A DNA stretch of 64,000 nucleotides from Teratosphaeria epicoccoides (lineage: Eukaryota > Ascomycota > Dothideomycetes > Mycosphaerellales > Teratosphaeriaceae): assembly GCA_021401465.1 (NCBI GenBank), contig JADDMT010000088.1, positions 60,860 to 124,859 on the forward strand, in the 5' to 3' direction. The position numbers and the translations under genes were made by a program. Below are positions 11,701 to 22,251 of this stretch, piece after piece. The notes beneath the pieces are model-generated. The model did no database searches and was not told the DNA's origin. It was given only the letters and a program-made list of their open reading frames with translations. Positions within the stretch are counted from its first letter, which is position 1, and each line of letters starts with the position of its first letter.

Positions 11701-12073
11701 CTTCGCGTTGTGCTGATATAACCATTGTCATGCTTGCTCTTGACGTCAATGGGTCCGGTTGCTGTGGGTCTTTCTTCGCATCCTCAGAGAGCGATGCCCG
11801 GGTTCCATCATGTTCCTCTACCACCGCTCGCGGCGTCGACTTGCCGCTTACACTTGTCGATTCGCTTCCTCGATGTGCTATGAAGTGCGTGTCCCTGCTC
11901 CTCGTGTCGAAAGCCTGAAGGGTGTATGTAGCTACGGTCGTCATGTCCGCTGTCCGTCGATTGGTTCGAGTGTCTGCAGCCGGCTGGGTTTGGACTTCTC
12001 GAGCGAGTGTGAGACCAGCCACTGGAAGTGATAGACCACAACTCGCCGCGCAGAGAGTGGAGACCGTTCTCAT
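8756..12073 (-). CDS. Large Ser/Pro-rich protein of unknown function
   Basis: An intron-free frame of 1105 codons. Much of it is disordered, rich in Ser, Thr, Arg and Pro, with many SP/TP and RxxS sites as expected for a kinase target. More ordered pieces are DPDEIDWDAAFDNP (about residue 650), KFGTWGVGSKTVSEDWDND (about 780), a helical block from HHMFVPKAILESHQ to EVDGMIALAD (about 830-890) and a C-terminal helix (LRRLVPHVKDLTRRVKEAL). The layout looks conserved in Pezizomycotina. The acidic WDxxF elements recall scaffold or septation regulators such as Byr4/Bfa1, but I cannot confirm that. ATG 12073 is the most upstream start; the first 40 residues look poor, and ATG 11944 or an upstream exon would be equally reasonable. 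Confidence 0.75.
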   Translation of the reverse strand: MRTVSTLCAASCGLSLPVAGLTLAREVQTQPAADTRTNRRTADMTTVATYTLQAFDTRSRDTHFIAHRGSESTSVSGKSTPRAVVEEHDGTRASLSEDAKKDPQQPDPLTSRASMTMVISAQREGDDTSPASSRSGAALRPPAFLRRWSGNIPSGSRNSSHASTSRPTSAAHSHSNGSMTFSNSDSTTPIFERPTSSQQPNKLVKRTLSPSSSNGSYQQSSPASRLPVLRRPATSHQRTAKQQQRLSRVRKREHETPDSKCLELRHYFTPKILADKRTVGRRRNSTGIPNPIRRVYPDRRYTPVLVSARDLVVKRSTIEVDDGSSDEEESLPKVDLALPTNVAASPRADDAASVSRRSFSISDLLLAGPQPPWKRPSSSAGKSSLSQRLSRKSRPRVATAPTPMGGNLDQEPPAKRRDFTDPQVIYRDIYSSSKAKTKSVSRMSDSRLGSASETPRSQESFFRDSPLPDTFSRFATPSPIFGPDRSRSVTAESVVARTSAPPSANVSTVGSVSDRKSIGGYSTDYHSENAYDSFQTRTTRSSSGKRGPHIDTIFDDSPPIFSSGRSTRLADLLNDGHLSSSGQGTRFRHSTIEEEESVLSTPVRSVRDKSATTTPSAGKATQQSFASSPPVMADPDEIDWDAAFDNPVKTKGLGIQPQSNEASHYLTPTARVPFDPTMFSRSANAVSSHSSPNRWSNGGTEKANIFEWVEQQPSPSHPDQTPPRPRTVHGKKDPENRGSRTTGRRAPSGMHARSQSVPVAPDLDGKRAVPTNKFGTWGVGSKTVSEDWDNDFDFEDCKPPVSTAAAASGTKRIDNGHHMFVPKAILESHQNVMANMVLLKEWGLHIEELKELRTRAATLGMLDGAYQKDWHEVDGMIALADQSSSEQTLQPRQSPPSSPGFDINAFDDSAVHTPADAGSRSPEITKLADSTLLSDAEPVAFNLKHHGMYSTPIPGRPRKDSEAMARSVIEALQTQRTGSHSPAVNMASPTKKVEFTTSTLRRLVPHVKDLTRRVKEALREAEGLYSSPRRHDPHDSHESAGNGYASGFRNGFHDQVPESPTELRRSRRDMALTDNDGSDERDFEVSHRPEADLAQRMLNLTIPPR

Positions 12074-14028
12074 TATACACCGCCCATGTGATCGAGACTA
12101 TCAATCGCGAAAGCGTCACAGCATCGTGGGTCCTCACGCCTCATGCAAGGAGTCTTTGCACAACGTGGGCACCAAGCATTGCAAGCCTGTTACACAGTCC
12201 GAAGCAAGCGAATGTGTAGAATGGGCCCGACAGGCTTGAACAAGCAAGCAAGCGGAGAAGTCGTAAAGGGAACTTTCAGTAGCGGGAGAGGTCAGGGAGC
12301 AGCTAGGTGTGTTTGGGTCAAAGGTGGAATGCAACCACGAATTGTGGATGTTCCCTAGAAACGCGCTTTCACTCGTCACAGAGACGCTCCAGCTCCGCAA
12401 TAATGAGCACTGCTAAAAGGGACTTCAGGGCCGTTGTGCTACGTGCTCGCACACGATCGATTCGCCAAACCGCTAGACCCTCACATGTTCACAGCACTGA
12501 CAGCAAACACACTGGCAGGAAACACACGGAGCTTCGTGGGGCTTCATAGTAACTATAACACGCCTGGGCATGCCGCACGGTACTGGGCGGAACTACTGCC
12601 CAGGTGGGCCAGTCACAAAGTAAAGGCGCAAAGCTCCCACGATGCCCCATAACTTAACCTTCCGGGCTGACTGAGATGATCCTGGTCTGATATAACCACA
12701 TGCTGTTTGCGTGGGACAGGTACTTCTCTCAGCCGCGCTCCAGCATGCAATTGTGCGATGCCGACATGAAATGCTATAGGTGACAAGCCATTGGCGCACG
12801 CGCGCAGATCGCAGCGATTGATCGTCGAGACATGGGCGGTGGCTTCTCCATCTTTGCTCCACCAGCACTACTTGCCGCAAGAGAGCTCGGCCGCGGCACA
12901 GCTCATCGTCGGCACTGTGGCCTGCTCATACTGGACATTATTTTCGAATGACATCTCCTGAGAATAGGGCGGGTAGCGTTCTGGGTCATGACAGCAGCAA
13001 GGGGAATCTTGTGTCGCTGTGACAAGGAGCCTTGTCATACAACGAATCCCTACACGATTTGCGAGAGAGCCACTCACCCCTGCTGCATTGACGCCATCTT
13101 CGCTCTCTTAGCGCAGTCAATCTGCCCGTTCCCTGGAATAGCGTATGCAGCGCACGACAGATGTTTTCCAGGGCCAAGGAAAGAGAATGCGCTGTCCCGT
13201 TCGAGACAATTAAGCCCGTACCCGCAGCGCCATCTGTATCTGTGTGTTTCACCTTTCGCCCAGACTGCAAGACTGAGGCTTGCGACTCGACCCGCAAGCG
13301 CGTGGGGCAGTGAGACACATTACAATTTCCGTGGCCACTGCTTGCTTGGAAATGGTGAGTCAATATTACACTTACTTTATTGTACAAAGCCGCCCACGCG
13401 ATCAGGGAAACGAACGGATGTGCTCATGTTCCAGGCCTGGTGAAACTATTCCTGGCAAACATGTTGCAGTGACGTTGGCAGAAGTGCTCATCATGACCTC
13501 GGGAACCTGATCACCATCAGCCCTTCGGCCTGGTCATCCCTCTGTGTCCAACGTCAACGTCCCGCAACTTTCCTTGGCCTGACACAACTGTCGAAACGTA
13601 GCGAGGTGGCGAGAATAGTCTGATGCTTGGCGTACCAAGTTTGTGAGCATGTCGCCAATCTGTTCCTGCATAGGGCGATCGTCCTCAGAATGACCGTGTC
13701 ACTTGAGCCAGCAAGCAGAGCCTTGCAGCACAGCGTAACCTCGCCGACCTGAGGAACAATCAGAGTGTTTGGCAACACGTTGATTTGCTGGATTTCACCA
13801 ATGTCGTCTGATTGCATGAGGTGCGGAAGATATTGCCGCTGTTTCGGAGATTGCTTATTAATTCCGCTGGTTGCGCGCCTCCGACACGCGAAGAACCTGT
13901 TCACACGCATCTTCAGCGCGATAAATCCTGCTTCGCACGCACCAAGCTTTGGACGGTTTGCCGCATGCGCTTCAGGCTGTTGACGCGGGAGCCACGTTCG
14001 AAAATAATCAATTGCTACCACCGGGTAG
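12074..14028. other. Intergenic region of about 2 kb with no recognised gene
   Basis: A divergent intergenic region between the minus-strand Ser-rich gene and plus-strand GCN20. Open frames of up to 155 codons occur on both strands, but none has family resemblance, and composition gives no support. Probably two promoters and 5' UTRs. Confidence 0.4.
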
Positions 14029-16278
14029 ATGGAGTCTGAGATCCGAGCTCAACTTCCTGACCTGGACCCAGTGGTCGTGGATTACGCTGCTGGCTATCTA
14101 AACCATGCAGCTCGACAGTTCAGTGCTGAGGGTGACCCGCTGGCTGAAGCAGCTTCTGTCATAACGCAGCTGCTGATCTCTGCATCTGGCAACCTGTCCG
14201 ATGAGAATGAGGTTTCCGTGCAGAGCCTGGTTGATAGATTCGTGAGTAAGTTACAAGCTGAGAGCGGAGGGGACGGCGAACAGCGGCAGCAGGCGCCGTC
14301 AGCCAGGAAACTTGAGCAGACTCTCCAAGTGGGGTCACAACGCAATGTCTCATCTACATTGGGCCTCTCGGGTGGTGGCGTCGATCTTGAATCTGCAAAC
14401 GCCAGGAAGGTTGAGTCTCGTGTGGACCGAAAGAAGCTTGAAAAGGCCGAGAAAAAGCTCAAGGCCAAGCAGGATCGCAAGGTGTTCAAGACAGTCGAGT
14501 ACGAAGCCTCCCGACTGCTGGATGAGCCGGACGAGCAGCAGTCATACGAGGAGTTCTATATGGCCGTCAATCCTCTCCAGTTGGGCGCTGACGCTCAGGC
14601 AAAGAGCAAGGACATCAAAGTCGATGGCATCGACATATCCATCGGTGGCAAGCGTATCTTGTCCGATACCAACTTGACCCTTGCGTATGGCCGCCGCTAC
14701 GGTCTGGTAGGCCAGAACGGTATTGGAAAGTCCACGCTGTTGCGAGCACTGAGCAAACGTGAGGTGGCAATTCCCACACACATCTCCATTCTACATGTTG
14801 AACAAGAAATTTCTGGTGACGACACCCCGGCATTACAGGCCGTGCTCGATGCTGACGTTTGGCGAAAACACTTGCTGAAGGAACAGGAGAAAATAATTGT
14901 AGAATTATCAGATCTTGAGGCCAAAAGATCTCAGATAGCCGATACCTCTACAGATGCAGTCAAGATCGACCAACAACGAGACGGTCTTGATATCACGCTC
15001 AGCGACGTGCAGGCCAAATTGGCCGAGATGGAGTCCGACAAAGCTGAGCCCAGAGCAGCAAGCATCCTGGCAGGTCTTGGGTTCTCACCTGAACGTCAAC
15101 AGTACGCCACCAAAACGTTCTCTGGCGGCTGGCGAATGCGGTTGGCTCTTGCTCGTGCTCTATTCTGCGAGCCTGATCTTCTGCTCCTGGACGAGCCGTC
15201 GAACATGTTGGATGTGCCCTCCATTACTTTCCTGGCGAACTATCTCCAGACCTACCCCAGTACAGTCTTGGTAGTCTCCCACGACCGAGCCTTCTTGAAC
15301 GAGGTGGCCACAGACATCATACACCAGCACTCAGAACGTTTGGACTATTATAAAGGCGCCAACTTCGAGTCATTCTATGCCACAAAAGAAGAGCGCCGCA
15401 AGACAGCGAAGCGCGAGTACGAGAACCAGATGGCACAGCGGGCGCATTTGCAGGCTTTCATCGACAAATTCAGATACAACGCCGCGAAATCATCAGAAGC
15501 ACAGTCAAGGATCAAGAAACTTGAGAAGATGCCGATACTGGAGGCCCCTGAGGCCGAGTATAGTGTGCACTTCAAATTTCCAGAGGTCGAAAAGCTGTCG
15601 CCGCCAATCATTCAGATGTCGAACGTCTCGTTCGGCTACAGCAAAGACAAGCCGCCTCTCCTCAAGAATGTGGACCTTGACGTTCAGCTCGACTCTCGCA
15701 TCGGTATCGTCGGCCCAAATGGAGCTGGCAAGACCACGGCCCTGAAGTTGCTCATTGGTGCTTTGCAGCCGACTTCCGGCTTGATATCTCAAAATCCTCG
15801 TCTCCGCATTGGCTTTTTCGCCCAACACCACGTGGACGCACTAGACTTGAATGCATCCGCCGTCGGCTTCATGGCCTCCAAGTATTCAGGCAAAGGCGAC
15901 GAGGAGTACCGCCGTCACCTTGGCGCTTTCGGCATCACAGGTATGACAGGTCTTCAGAAGATGGCACTTCTTTCTGGAGGACAAAAGTCTCGCGTGGCCT
16001 TCGCGTGCCTGGCTCTCACCAACCCGCACATCCTGGTGCTGGACGAGCCTTCAAACCACTTAGATATCGAGGCGATGGATGCGCTATCGACCGCCCTGCA
16101 GCAGTTTCAGGGCGGTGTTCTCATGGTCAGCCACGATGTCACTATGTTGCAGAACGTTTGCACCAGCCTGTGGGTCTGCGACAATGGCACAGTGGAGCAT
16201 TTTGAGGGGACGGTCAAGGATTACAAGAAGAGGATCAGTGCGCAGGCGGGTGAAGCAGGAGTGGTTACCCAGCACTAG
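14029..16278 (+). CDS. GCN20: ABC-F ATPase, Gcn20 homologue
   Basis: A 749-aa protein without introns, close to the length of yeast Gcn20 (about 750 aa). Gcn20 is a soluble cytosolic ABC-F protein that binds Gcn1 and helps activate the eIF2alpha kinase Gcn2 on stalled ribosomes in general amino acid control. The N-terminal 190 residues (PDLDPVVVDYAAGYLNH) are the Gcn20-specific region. Two ABC cassettes follow. The first has Walker A GQNGIGKST (about 227), signature FSGGWRMR and Walker B LLLLDEPSNMLD. The linker is charged and helical. The second has Walker A GPNGAGKTT (about 561), signature LSGGQKSR and LVLDEPSNHLD. No transmembrane segment is present, as expected for ABC-F. Convergent with OLA1. 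Confidence 0.95.
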   Translation: MESEIRAQLPDLDPVVVDYAAGYLNHAARQFSAEGDPLAEAASVITQLLISASGNLSDENEVSVQSLVDRFVSKLQAESGGDGEQRQQAPSARKLEQTLQVGSQRNVSSTLGLSGGGVDLESANARKVESRVDRKKLEKAEKKLKAKQDRKVFKTVEYEASRLLDEPDEQQSYEEFYMAVNPLQLGADAQAKSKDIKVDGIDISIGGKRILSDTNLTLAYGRRYGLVGQNGIGKSTLLRALSKREVAIPTHISILHVEQEISGDDTPALQAVLDADVWRKHLLKEQEKIIVELSDLEAKRSQIADTSTDAVKIDQQRDGLDITLSDVQAKLAEMESDKAEPRAASILAGLGFSPERQQYATKTFSGGWRMRLALARALFCEPDLLLLDEPSNMLDVPSITFLANYLQTYPSTVLVVSHDRAFLNEVATDIIHQHSERLDYYKGANFESFYATKEERRKTAKREYENQMAQRAHLQAFIDKFRYNAAKSSEAQSRIKKLEKMPILEAPEAEYSVHFKFPEVEKLSPPIIQMSNVSFGYSKDKPPLLKNVDLDVQLDSRIGIVGPNGAGKTTALKLLIGALQPTSGLISQNPRLRIGFFAQHHVDALDLNASAVGFMASKYSGKGDEEYRRHLGAFGITGMTGLQKMALLSGGQKSRVAFACLALTNPHILVLDEPSNHLDIEAMDALSTALQQFQGGVLMVSHDVTMLQNVCTSLWVCDNGTVEHFEGTVKDYKKRISAQAGEAGVVTQH

Positions 16279-16881
16279 CTTATCTCACCGGCAATTGAAC
16301 GCCATCATCATCTCGGAATCATTGCCACATCGGTGCAGTGGTCTCACACATACCTTGGATAGCTGTCAAAGGCCGTCTGTCGTGCCGCTCTCGTATCTGC
16401 AGGTCCAAAACACCTAACCAACTCCGCGAGATCCGGGTACCCGGTCTCGGGGCCCCAGGGCTCCCCTACAAGTCTTTCAGATCCTACTCGAACAGCCAGG
16501 ACAGGCGTGTTTCCTTCAATACCAAAACCCTATCTACAAGGCCCCAACTTATCATAGACTCCCTCGTGGCTTTCCCTCAACTCAAATCAGTCACTAGAGT
16601 ACGAGAAAACTTTCCCATTAAAGGCTATAGAGATAGACAGGGATCAAGGGTATGGAAGTGACTTGTGTAAGGTATCTATGCGACAACTGGGTGGGATAAA
16701 GGTACTATTGCACGCGGAAGTTTCGAGAAGCTAGGTCGCTGTGAGGAGCGACTGGACGCGTCGATGACCGTTCCCGTTTCTCCGTTGGCCAGGGACGCAT
16801 GGGACTGGTTGGGGAGATACGTAGGTTTCCGGCAAAAACATATGGGGGGTTTTTTTAACGCCAACTCATAGAGGTACCGAG

Positions 16882-16925
16882 CGACGACGACGACGACGAC
16901 GATGACGATGATCGTGATGGTGATG
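16882..16925. repeat. GAC/GAT trinucleotide microsatellite
   Basis: About seven GAC units run into imperfect GAT/GAC and GTGAT units. This is a simple sequence repeat in the GCN20-OLA1 intergenic region. Confidence 0.85.
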
Positions 16926-17542
16926 AATCAAGTTTAATTAACAAGGGCGGCACGGCAGACGCGGGAATCCATCCATCATGCCCTGATTCCGACAGTACGA
17001 GCCAAGCCGTCCCACCTTCGCTACGGTTGCTTGCAAGCGGCACGGGGAAGCGCGTAGCAAGGCCGCGGGAGTCGACTGGAAGTGACTTCATTAGCTCTGA
17101 GACTTTCCGCTGGCAGACAGAATGAGGCACTTAGCCGTCAAGTAGGTCGTGACATATTGGATACCTGTTAGCTTCTGCAGTCGAGCGTACAGCAAGGTCA
17201 ATACAATCAACATCGAAGCAGCTCGTTCAGCAGCCAATCGCTAAAGCTAAGGAACAGGTCTAGTCCGTCATCTTGGATCTTGGGATCTTGCATTGTTCAA
17301 TCTGAGCATCTCACCCACGACATGGAACTTCCTGGTCGTAGGCCCAGGGTATTGACAAATCATCAACAGGCCGGCAACATGGCTGCTAGCTATGCTGATT
17401 AAGCAAGCGGATCCAGGGCGCCAAGATATTGGCTTTGGTTTCCTTGGATGGAGTCTGCGAGCCATGAGAGGTAGCAACTCACCCTCGCAAAGCTACCAGC
17501 TGATAGCCATGATTCAAAATATGCAGCAGGCGCCTTTGTAAA

Positions 17543-17623
17543 GTCTACCAGCTGCTATCCAGGCACCGAGTCTACCAGCTGCTGTCCAGACACCGAGTCT
17601 ACCAGCTGCTGTCCAGGCACCGA
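17543..17623. repeat. 27-bp minisatellite, three tandem copies
   Basis: Three head-to-tail copies start at 17543, 17570 and 17597, each beginning GTCTACCAGCTGCT and ending CACCGA. Copies differ only at two positions (A/G in CTATCC versus CTGTCC, and AGGCACC versus AGACACC). A degenerate partial copy (CTACCAGCTGATAG) lies near 17494. The array is just past the OLA1 stop codon, probably in its 3' UTR. Confidence 0.9.
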
Positions 17624-17650
17624 GACTCCACTGGTCCTGGTCCCCAACCA

Positions 17651-19111
17651 TCAACCCTTCGCAGCACCAGCCTTGATGAGCAATATGTCACCATCCTCAA
17701 CGACATAATCCTTGCCCTTGGTCATGACCTTGCCTTGTGCCTTGACATCAGCTTCGTTGCCAAGCTCCTTAAGGACGTTGAAGTTGTACACGACCGCCTG
17801 GATGAAGGTTTTCTCGAAGTCGCCGTGAATGACACCGGCAGCTTGTGGCGCCTTCGTACCATTTCGTATCGTCCATTGCCGTACCTCGTCGGTACCAGTC
17901 GTGAAGAACGAGCCGAGGTTCAGTGCTTTTCGCATGGTTGTGATGATCTTGGGGAGTGCAGACTTGGTGCCGAGCTTCTTGGCCTCCTCATCTGCTTCAG
18001 CGTCTGTGTCGAAGCGTGTGAGGCGCTCCTCGAAAGAGACGGAGATGGGTATGATAGGGTCGCCAGTCGCGTGCTCTTTGACCCACTCGGCGATCTTGGG
18101 TAAGTGCTTGTTCTTCTGGCGAATGTAGTCTTTCTCAGAAAGGTTGACAAGGAAAACGACCGGCTTGGCTGTGAGGAGGAACAGAGGGTTGATGACTTCG
18201 ACCTGCAACAGCTGTCAGTTCGCTTTCTTGTCAAGGGCATGCGAAGAGAAGCAGCTGAATATTGGGCTGGGATCAGATGGGACGTTTTCTCATTGCGCCT
18301 CGTTGCGTTGTCTGGTGAGGCATTCGAAGAGCTGGGATTATAGAGGTAACACCTCTTGTTCATCACACAAAGCAGGGAAGCTGGAATCTTTTGGGACATA
18401 CCTCTTTTGGCGCCCAGTCGTGTTTGCGGACATCCTTGCCCGACTTGAGCAGCTCCAAGATCTTCTCGACAGTCGCCTGCTCCTCCTTGAGCTTCTTCAT
18501 CTCCAGCGACTGCCCTCCCCGTCTCGTTTGCTTGACCAAGTTCTCGTGTGCCTTCTCTACGAACTCGATATCCTTGATCCGTAGCTCTTCACTGATGATT
18601 TCCAGATCACGTACTGGGTCAACGTCGCCCTCGACATGGATGATCTCGGCATCATCAAAGCATCGTACAACCTGGAAGACAGCGTCAACGGCGCGAATGT
18701 GTGACAAGAAAGCATTGCCGAGACCAGCGCCAGTGGATGCTCCTCGCGTTAGACCGGCGATATCGTAGACGGTCATGTGGGCGGGCACCTGTGACTTTGG
18801 CTTGTACTGATTGACCAACCAGTCAAATCGCTCATCGGGCACAATGACACGCGCCTCTTCAGGGTCAATGGTGGCATATGGGAAGTTGGCTGGGTTTCCG
18901 AGCGAACACTTTGTGAGCGCCTGGAAGAATGTCGATTTGCCTACATTAGCCAGACCAACCTGAATGCCATGTTAGTCAGCTGAGTGTCCATAAATGATGC
19001 GCTGCGCACGCACATGTTGGCCTCGTATATACATACGATCCCGCTCTTCAAGTTGTTGCCCGGCCTGCCCAGCAGGATCTTCTCCTGCTTCGCTTCCTTC
19101 TTCGGTGGCAT
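17651..19111 (-). CDS. OLA1: Obg-like ATPase 1 (YchF family)
   Basis: Three minus-strand exons: 19111-19037 (25 codons), 18959-18402 and 18202-17651, with introns 19036-18960 (GTATGT...TTCAG) and 18401-18203 (GTATGT...TGCAG). The product is 394 aa, the family length. The protein starts MPPKKEAKQEKILLGRPG. The G1/P-loop GLANVGKST comes right after the first splice site, G3 is DIAGLTRGAS and the specificity loop is NLSEKDY, the NxxE type that makes YchF/Ola1 prefer ATP to GTP. The C-terminal TGS-type domain ends with GDILLIKAG. Cytosolic and ribosome-associated; linked to translation and stress responses in other eukaryotes. The start is fixed by the conserved N-terminal peptide. Confidence 0.95.
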
Positions 19112-19612
19112 CCTCTTCTTGCTGGCGTAGGTGCGGATAGGTTGGGTAAGGCGCAGAGCTGTGACTCTGTTATATGCAGATCCTGCTGCTCTTGGTTGAA
19201 GGTGTGGTAGTTGAGAAAGGAAGAAAATATCTAACAGACGGAGGTGGGACGTGATGGCTGTGAGCGACGACTGTGGCCTGCCGTCGATGCAATAATTGTT
19301 CTAGAAGAGATGAAATATCTGTGATGCTCACGGATACAAATTTCTCGTCCAGTGTCGACTGAGGGGCACGGAATATCCCGTCGTTAGTGCGATTTGACAG
19401 GACATATATGTATATACAATATATGCCTCGTGATCCTACGAAACCATCGCTCACGAAAGTTGACATCGACAAAGCAGATGAGCACACGACGAGCACAGGA
19501 AGAATGACTATCGCTCGGCAATACAACCAAGTAGCCAGCATTAACAGTGTTCTGCAATGAGTCCAATCTTCTCATTTTTCCTAAACTTGTACAAGTCTGC
19601 CGGTCCGGAAGA
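19112..19612. other. Intergenic region, OLA1 promoter and TRP4 3' side
   Basis: No gene is recognised. It should contain the OLA1 promoter (minus strand) and the TRP4 3' UTR. Confidence 0.4.
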
Positions 19613-20949
19613 TCATCGAGCAAGCTCGTTCGTGACCTCAACGAAGCCATTCCACTGCTTCAACGCCTCTCCACTCTCAATGGCCCATCGTGCCCTCCTT
19701 ACGCCCTCCTTCCACCTTAGCCCTCCCGGCCCTCGCTCCCTGACGACCTTTCCCTCGTCACCAGGACCCATGTTGCTCTCATCTGCCTCGCACACACCGC
19801 TCACCGTGATCAATGCCGCAGTATTCAACAGCACAAACACGACGACCGGATGATCGGGAGGCAGCTCGTTTTTCAGGATCTTCATCAAAATCTCTGCATT
19901 CTCCGCTGGTCCTTTGCCGCCGTGCACTTCATCCAAGAAATGCCTGGGCAGCCCGAAGTCTGCGGGGGTGAGGGTGAGCTCAGTGATGTTGACGCGATCA
20001 TTCGTCACGCCATCCACGTTGATGACTTTCTGTGCTGTCTCGTGGATGTACCAGCAATGCGTTGGTCCAGCACAAGAGATCTCGTCCAGGTTCTCGTCGC
20101 CGCAAACCACCATCGCTTTCGTCGCTCCACTAAGCCTCAGCGCTTCCGCAAAGTTGACGCCGATATCTTTTCTTGCCACACCGAGGATGCGAGCCTCAAC
20201 CAGCCCAGTGTCATGCACAGGATTCGCAAGAGGACCTAAGAGATTGAAGATGGTGCGGACGGGGACTTCTTTCCGAACTAAGGCTCCATGCTTCATACCC
20301 GGGTGCCATTCGCGGGCGTAGAGGAAGGCATAGTTCGTCCTCTCGTACACCTTGTGCAGTGTCTCACCTGTTGTTGAGGCGATGACCGGGGCTTGTGGCC
20401 TTGCATGCTGCAGTAGATCTGCAGACCCCGAGAGTGATGTTGACGAGTTATTGCCATGTTTCGCCATCAGTAAGATCGCAGAGGCAATAATGGAGGATGT
20501 TGTGGAGACATTGTATGTATCGTGTCCATCACCTCCGGTGCCTACAATGTCGCACTAGGCGAAGGTCAACAGAAGCTCACGGCTGTATCGACATGCTCGC
20601 GCTGGGCCTACCGTACCAGTCCACCATTGTAGCCACCTTGAGCCCTACCCTTCGCCTTCACGACCTTTCTCAAAGCCTCCCTGTCGTGCTGGGCAGCAGC
20701 AGCTCTCATTGACAGAGCGCATGCCGCTAATACATCAGGTTGATGATCACAGTAAGTCGTATGCAGCGCCCAAAGTAGTAGAGCGGATTGCACTGGAGAG
20801 ACGCTGTCCGTGAAGATCAAGGCAACAGCTGCAGCAATCTCATCGGCAGGTACTCGCTTCGCACTCTCGATGGTGGCGAGTCGCTTGAGCAAGGGTGTGA
20901 TGGAGACGAGTCCGGAGGCATTGGATGTTGAGGTATTGGACTTTGACAT
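19613..20949 (-). CDS. TRP4: Anthranilate phosphoribosyltransferase
   Basis: Second step of tryptophan synthesis: transfers phosphoribosyl from PRPP to anthranilate. Two exons: 20949-20617 and 20554-19613, with intron 20616-20555 (GTACGG...CCTAG). The product is 424 aa. Splicing at GTACGG restores the conserved GGL|CDIVGTGGDG junction; the PRPP-binding GTGGD motif starts exon 2. STTSSIIAS, KHGNNSS and the anthranilate-site segment NLLGPLANPV with Arg nearby are all in order. The N-terminal helical domain (ITPLLKRL, SALLLWALHTTY) is also present. An upstream in-frame start near 20991 is possible but MSKSN at 20949 fits better. Divergent from uL10m with about 220 bp between starts. I do not see a TGACTCA Gcn4/CpcA site in that gap. 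Confidence 0.94.
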
Positions 20950-21171
20950 GTTTCTACGAGCAGAAGGCTTGGTCAATGTGCCAATCTGCAACGCCGTCTC
21001 CTGTCGTGTGCATTAGCCCAATTGTATAAGAGCAAGGCGTTGATTAGTATGGGTTCGGGTGGTGACGAATCTGATTGGATTTGTGAGCAACCAGCAAGCC
21101 GAGATTCTGCCCAACTCAAGCTACATGTAAGTTACTCGCACGCGGCAACACCATCACATTGAAGCACCATC

Positions 21172-22251
21172 ATGTCTCCACGACTACGACTCCAGCCCCC
21201 CCAGCTGCCAATCCGTCCCATCCGAAACTCCACACAATACATATGCTCGCAATGCCGACACGCATCGTTGGCGACTACATCCTCGCCGCCGATCCAGCAG
21301 ACATTCGCGGCTGTATCTTCGATATCGAGAAATCCGCCAACCCAGCCACCATCACATAAACCACCTGAGTTTCGCAAATCACAGCTGAACCGACTGTACC
21401 AATCTGTCCTCCGATCCTCGCCATTACTCATCCTCTTCCAACACAACAACATCAAAGCGACGGAATGGACTGGTATCAGAAGAGAACTGGCACAAGCATT
21501 ACGCAAGGTCGACGATGACCTGGCAAAAGAGGGAGACAACAGCTACATCGCAGACGGCATGAAACTGCAAATAGTCCAAACTGGCATCTTCGAGTCCGCC
21601 CTCAAAGTCGTCGAGTTCTGGGACCCAATCCACGCATCAGTGGCACCGTCCGCCACACACCCAACAAACCCCGACACCGCATCTCACCAAGCCGGAGACC
21701 AAACAGTCCCAGACAAGCGCAACCCAGCCTTCACCCACGGCCTCTCCCACACAGCCTGGCGCGCCGCAGCCAAAAAGAACAAAACCCTCCGCCACGGCCT
21801 CGAGCCCCTCCTCTCAGGCCCTCTAGTCCTCCTAAACATGCCGCACGTTTCGCCTCAACACCTCAAAGCCGCGCTCTCGATCCTCGCACCTCAAGCGCCC
21901 AGATTCGCTGCCCCGAAGCGGAGAACGAAGCCTTCGTATTATGACAAGGCAGTGCAGGACGGGTTGCAGAAGCTTATGTTGCTGGGAGCGAGAGTGGAGG
22001 GGAGGGTGTTTGATATGGAAGGGGCGAGGTGGGTTGGTGGCATTGAGGGGGGAATTGCGGGATTGAGGGCGCAGGTTGTGGGGATGTTGAGTGGTGTGGG
22101 CGCGCAGATTACGGGGACGTTGGAGGCGGCAAGTAGGAGTTTATATGTCACGGTGGAGGGGAGGAGGGGAATATTGGAGGAGGATGCGAAGGGAGGACGG
22201 GCGCAGGATGGGGAGGTTGCGAAAGAGGGGTCCGAGAAGAGTGCTGCTTGA
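21172..22251 (+). CDS. MRPL11: Mitochondrial large-subunit ribosomal protein uL10m
   Basis: A 359-aa intronless protein. The first 50 residues are Arg/Ser/Pro-rich without acidic residues (RLRLQPPQLPIRPIRNSTQ), consistent with a mitochondrial presequence. The core matches fungal uL10m: FRKSQLNRLYQSVL, PLLILFQHNNIKATEWTGIRRELAQAL, then FESALKVVEFWDP. It is longer than bacterial L10, as usual for fungi. The C-terminal half includes a low-similarity helix (YYDKAVQDGLQKLMLLGARVEG) and a charged tail. Builds the stalk base of the mitoribosome. The gene symbol follows the yeast name and rests on recognition of the family. Confidence 0.82.
   Translation: MSPRLRLQPPQLPIRPIRNSTQYICSQCRHASLATTSSPPIQQTFAAVSSISRNPPTQPPSHKPPEFRKSQLNRLYQSVLRSSPLLILFQHNNIKATEWTGIRRELAQALRKVDDDLAKEGDNSYIADGMKLQIVQTGIFESALKVVEFWDPIHASVAPSATHPTNPDTASHQAGDQTVPDKRNPAFTHGLSHTAWRAAAKKNKTLRHGLEPLLSGPLVLLNMPHVSPQHLKAALSILAPQAPRFAAPKRRTKPSYYDKAVQDGLQKLMLLGARVEGRVFDMEGARWVGGIEGGIAGLRAQVVGMLSGVGAQITGTLEAASRSLYVTVEGRRGILEEDAKGGRAQDGEVAKEGSEKSAA

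Larger units (their letters stand above)
16279..17650. other. Convergent intergenic region with two simple repeats
   Basis: 3' ends of GCN20 (plus) and OLA1 (minus) face each other here. The region holds a GAC/GAT trinucleotide run near 16882-16925 and a 27-bp minisatellite at 17543-17623 (listed separately). No coding potential is seen. Confidence 0.5.

Noticed and set aside
13554..14021. 155-codon minus-strand frame next to the GCN20 start
   Set aside because: No family resemblance, and it would leave only seven bases between divergent starts; composition is not protein-like.
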